Shown here in pieces: positions 14,360 through 16,438 of a stretch of 16,438 bases of DNA. This DNA is from Clostridiales bacterium (lineage in GTDB: Bacteria > Bacillota > Clostridia > Christensenellales > Aristaeellaceae): the NCBI GenBank assembly GCA_004557805.1, contig SFFS01000054.1, forward strand, positions 1 through 16,438, read 5' to 3'. A model generated the notes under the pieces. The model worked only from the letters and a program-made list of their open reading frames with translations, was not told the origin of the DNA and ran no database searches. Within the stretch, counting starts at the first letter, position 1. Each line of letters starts with the position of its first letter. The translations under genes were made by a program, and so were the position numbers.

Positions 14360-15322
14360 ATGACGGAAATTCAGGTGTTCGACGGCTTCACCGGCAAGCG
14401 CATCGCTTCCAACCCCTGCTTCGACGGCGGCGGGCGCATGGACTGTTATTCTCTTTTCGACGGCGTGACGGCGATGCTCATCCGGCTGGAAACGCACGGC
14501 TTTGAAGAGCGGCGCTCCCCGCGCGACGGGCTGGAGATCAACTTCTGCGTCAGCGGCCGGTTTGAAAGCAGCTTTTCCCCGCGCGACCAGGCCGCGCTCA
14601 CGCCGGGCGACATGTCGGTGAACCGCTTCGACGGCGTGCACGGCGCGCTGTCGGAATCGCGCTTTCCGCTGGGTTATTATGAAGGCGTATGCCTGGACGT
14701 GAACTGCGCTTCCGCCGCCCGCTGGATGGCGGAAAACGTGCCGCCGCTTGCCACCGATTTCGCGCGCCTTGACGAGAATCTGCTGGGTGGACGATGGTAT
14801 TTTGCCGGAAGCGCCGGCCCGCGCTGCGAGCATGTGTTCCGCGAGTTTTTTGAAAACCTGCCCTACGCGGGGCGCGAGTTCCTTCGGCTGAAGACGCTGG
14901 AGCTGTTCATGCTGCTGGAAAACGTGCCGCGCGTGGAAGCGGCGCAGGAATATTGCTCCGCCGAACAGCTGCGGCTCATCCGCCATCTGCGCGATCATCT
15001 GCTCGACAACCGCAGCAGCTACGTCTCTCTCGCCCATCTGGCGAAAGAACACCATATTTCCGTCACCCAGCTGCAAAAGCTCTTCCGTCAGGTGTACGGC
15101 ATGCCGATGTACCACTACGTCCGGGAATACCGGCTCGAGCAGGCCGCCGTCGAGCTTTCCAGCAGCGACAGGCGCGTCGTTGAAATCGCGCTGAACGCAG
15201 GCTACGACAGCGCCAGCAAGTTCTCCGAGGCGTTCAAAAAGCGCTATCACGTCACGCCCAGCGCGTTCCGCACCGCCGCAATCGCGGCGAAAAAACGGAA
15301 TAATATTACCAAAACGGAATAG
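14360..15322 (+). CDS. AraC-family transcriptional regulator (PchR-like)
   Basis: The 320-residue protein has a C-terminal double helix-turn-helix of the AraC type: 'YVSLAHLAKEHHISVTQLQKLFRQVYGMPMYHYVREYRLEQAAVEL' forms the first, and 'RVVEIALNAGYDSASKFSEAFKKRYHVTPSAFR' the second, about residues 215-310. The N-terminal part has 'LEINFCVSGRFESSF' and 'LTPGDMSVNRFDG', like the sensing domain of PchR-type regulators common in clostridia; family members control transport or siderophore genes, but the ligand here is unknown. It begins 10 bases after the FolT-like stop, with GGAGG 6 bases before the ATG, so the two are cotranscribed. It may regulate the adjoining genes, including the lipoprotein gene that follows after 70 bases. 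Confidence 0.92.
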   Translation: MTEIQVFDGFTGKRIASNPCFDGGGRMDCYSLFDGVTAMLIRLETHGFEERRSPRDGLEINFCVSGRFESSFSPRDQAALTPGDMSVNRFDGVHGALSESRFPLGYYEGVCLDVNCASAARWMAENVPPLATDFARLDENLLGGRWYFAGSAGPRCEHVFREFFENLPYAGREFLRLKTLELFMLLENVPRVEAAQEYCSAEQLRLIRHLRDHLLDNRSSYVSLAHLAKEHHISVTQLQKLFRQVYGMPMYHYVREYRLEQAAVELSSSDRRVVEIALNAGYDSASKFSEAFKKRYHVTPSAFRTAAIAAKKRNNITKTE

Positions 15323-15341
15323 CCCTTCGCGGTTAGATGTG

Positions 15342-15347
15342 TTATAC
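15342..15347 (+). promoter_or_regulatory. Possible -10 element and repeats before the lipoprotein gene
   Basis: A TATACT hexamer is seen about 45 bases before the lipoprotein start, but no good -35 box lies 17 bases upstream, which would fit an activator-dependent promoter. Two copies of GGTTA (near 15331 and 15356) and an inverted TAACC (near 15370) surround it. They could be binding sites for the adjacent AraC-type regulator. This is speculative. Confidence 0.3.
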
Positions 15348-15392
15348 TCCACGTCGGTTAAAGAATACTAACCAAAGGAGGAACACTCAAAA

Positions 15393-16073
15393 ATGAAGAA
15401 ACTTCTTTCCGTCATTCTCAGCATCGTCTGCCTGTTCGCCTTCTGCGCCTGCGGCACAGCCGAAGAAGCGCAGGATGAATTCCTCAGCGAAATCCAGGGC
15501 TCCTTCATCGAGCTTTTCCCGGAGCTTTCCAAAGAAGAATACCATGACGCGTGGGTCGAGGCCGTCGAGCCGCTGGTGGGCGAAGATGCGGCCGAGGATA
15601 CGATCGCGTATCTGCTCAACGTCTGCATGGGCAGCCTGTATGGCGAAGAAGCCATTGCCAAATATGAAGCCGATCCCGAGAGCATGCAGTTCAACTGCTA
15701 CTATATCGGCGGCGTCGCGATGATGACCGTCGAAGGCAACACGATCACCGGCGTGGACGCGGACGGCAACGTGGTGTTCAGCCACAGCTATTCCCCCGTC
15801 GATCTGGAAAACGAAAACGGTTTCCTGTTCTATCAGAGCGCCGATGCGGACGCGGGTCAGTTCACCTATTTCGCCTTCTCGCCCGACACCATGGAAGAAA
15901 CCTTCCACCTCGAATTCCGCTACGCCGAAGATCTCGACGACCTGCAGAGCTGGTTTGAAGGCAGCTACGCCTACTGGAACGTCGGCGCCATCGCCGAGGA
16001 TTACACCGAGGAAGAAATCCTTGGCGCAATCAACCTGTTCGCCACGGAAAACCTCTCCGGCGAAGAAGAATAA
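15393..16073 (+). CDS. Secreted lipoprotein, possibly ZinT-related
   Basis: The 226-residue protein starts with a lipoprotein signal peptide, 'MKKLLSVILSIVCLFAFCAC', with C20 as the lipidated residue followed by glycine. The mature part is acidic. The second half has a pattern distantly like ZinT/YodA zinc-binding domains: 'NTITGVDADGNVVFSHSYS', 'FTYFAFSPDTMEETFHLEFRYAEDLDDL' and 'GSYAYWNVGAIAEDYTEEEI' resemble the ZinT blocks around its 'HFHIY' metal site. Only one of the two neighbouring histidines of that site is kept (TFH), so zinc binding is not assured. It is anchored outside the membrane and may bind a metal or small ligand. AAAGGAGG lies 11 bases before the ATG. It has its own terminator. 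The family assignment is low confidence. Confidence 0.75.
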   Translation: MKKLLSVILSIVCLFAFCACGTAEEAQDEFLSEIQGSFIELFPELSKEEYHDAWVEAVEPLVGEDAAEDTIAYLLNVCMGSLYGEEAIAKYEADPESMQFNCYYIGGVAMMTVEGNTITGVDADGNVVFSHSYSPVDLENENGFLFYQSADADAGQFTYFAFSPDTMEETFHLEFRYAEDLDDLQSWFEGSYAYWNVGAIAEDYTEEEILGAINLFATENLSGEEE

Positions 16074-16086
16074 CCGCTGAAACCGC

Positions 16087-16128
16087 AAGCGCCCGGCTGC
16101 TTCCTCCGAAACAGCCGGGCGCTTTTTT
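16087..16128 (+). terminator. Rho-independent terminator of the lipoprotein gene
   Basis: A perfect 13-bp GC-rich stem (16087-16099 with 16112-16124), a 12-base loop and a run of six T residues (16123-16128) begin 13 bases after the stop codon. A textbook intrinsic terminator. Confidence 0.95.
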
Positions 16129-16363
16129 AGGACAGCAGATAGGAAATGAAATTTGAATGGGAAAGTGCAAGGATACTGCAAAAGAGCCTGCTCAGAATTT
16201 TCTGTAAAGAAGGGCTTTCTGTGATAGAATAAAGATAAGGTACAATAAGTTGCGCAAATTCCAGAACAGGAGGATTGAAAACAGTCCCCAAAACAAGGGA
16301 CAAGGTCAGCGTCATCTGGTAGAATGAAGTTGCACAACCAACATTCGAAAGGAGACGCAGACC
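16129..16363 (+). mobile_element. Leader region and likely left end of an IS256-family element
   Basis: This 235-base stretch after the terminator has no gene and leads into the transposase. Its base composition is more A-rich than the host genes around it. The terminal inverted repeat probably lies in this stretch, with the segment around 16170-16205 the best candidate, but it cannot be confirmed because the right end is outside the window. Confidence 0.45.
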
Positions 16364-16438
16364 ATGTCCGAGAAAATTGTAACACTGAACGAGGAAGTAA
16401 TCAAGGGGGAAATCCGGGAACTTGTACGCGGGAGCGTG
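16364..16438 (+). CDS. IS256-family transposase, N-terminal fragment
   Basis: Only 25 codons are in the window. The start 'MSEKIVTLNEEVIKGEIRELV' followed by 'RGSV' is a recognisable N-terminus of IS256-family (mutator type) transposases in clostridia, which are DDE enzymes of about 400 residues that move the element by a circular intermediate. The catalytic triad would be outside the window. AAAGGAG lies 9 bases before the ATG. Intactness cannot be judged. Confidence 0.82.
   Translation, partial: MSEKIVTLNEEVIKGEIRELVRGSV

Noticed and set aside
14153..15352. Minus-strand open frame of 399 codons opposite the AraC gene
   Set aside because: Antisense to a gene with a clear double HTH domain; no RBS or family resemblance.

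Overview
The window looks like chromosomal DNA from a moderately GC-rich Gram-positive anaerobe, most likely a Clostridia-type (Bacillota) gut or rumen bacterium. The supporting signs are strong AGGAGG-type ribosome binding sites before almost every gene, sigma-A-like promoters, a lepA-hemW pair, a YesM-type sensor kinase, a sugar ABC transporter without its own ATPase, an ECF-type vitamin transporter subunit, and the start of an IS256-family transposase typical of clostridia. Genus cannot be fixed from the sequence. No rRNA, tRNA, CRISPR array or phage gene was seen.

Layout. (1) Positions 1-4964, minus strand: a carbohydrate-uptake locus transcribed in the order PfkB-family sugar kinase, extracellular solute-binding protein, two CUT1-type permeases, then a YesM-like sensor histidine kinase cut by the window edge. 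The kinase gene, the binding-protein gene and the sensor gene each have a promoter-like sequence, and a stem-loop separates the binding protein from the permeases. (2) Positions 5201-7706, minus strand: two overlapping-in-theme secreted proteins from one promoter. The first is a three-haem c-type cytochrome fused to a sulfite-oxidase-like molybdopterin fold. The second is a shorter haem-free relative that shares the C-terminal Ig-like domain. A strong terminator follows. This pair is the most unusual content of the window. (3) Positions 7932-10594, plus strand: a MATE-family exporter and a family-4 type glycosyltransferase. (4) Positions 10595-10887: an intergenic stretch with three hairpins, two of them long and perfect. 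(5) Positions 10888-13778, minus strand: hemW and lepA, overlapping by one base. (6) Positions 13906-15322, plus strand: a FolT-like ECF transporter S component that seems to lack two central membrane helices, followed 10 bases later by an AraC-family regulator. (7) Positions 15393-16073: a lipoprotein with a possible distant ZinT relationship and its terminator. (8) From 16364: the N-terminus of an IS256 transposase running off the window.

How the genes may work together. Region 1 is a self-contained sensing, uptake and phosphorylation module for an unidentified sugar or sugar acid. Region 2 suggests an extracytoplasmic redox activity in which electrons pass between haems and a possible molybdenum centre, but its substrate, partners and even cofactor content are unproven. 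The rest is housekeeping (translation factor EF4, haem chaperone HemW), membrane lipid or polysaccharide glycosylation, drug or metabolite export and vitamin uptake.
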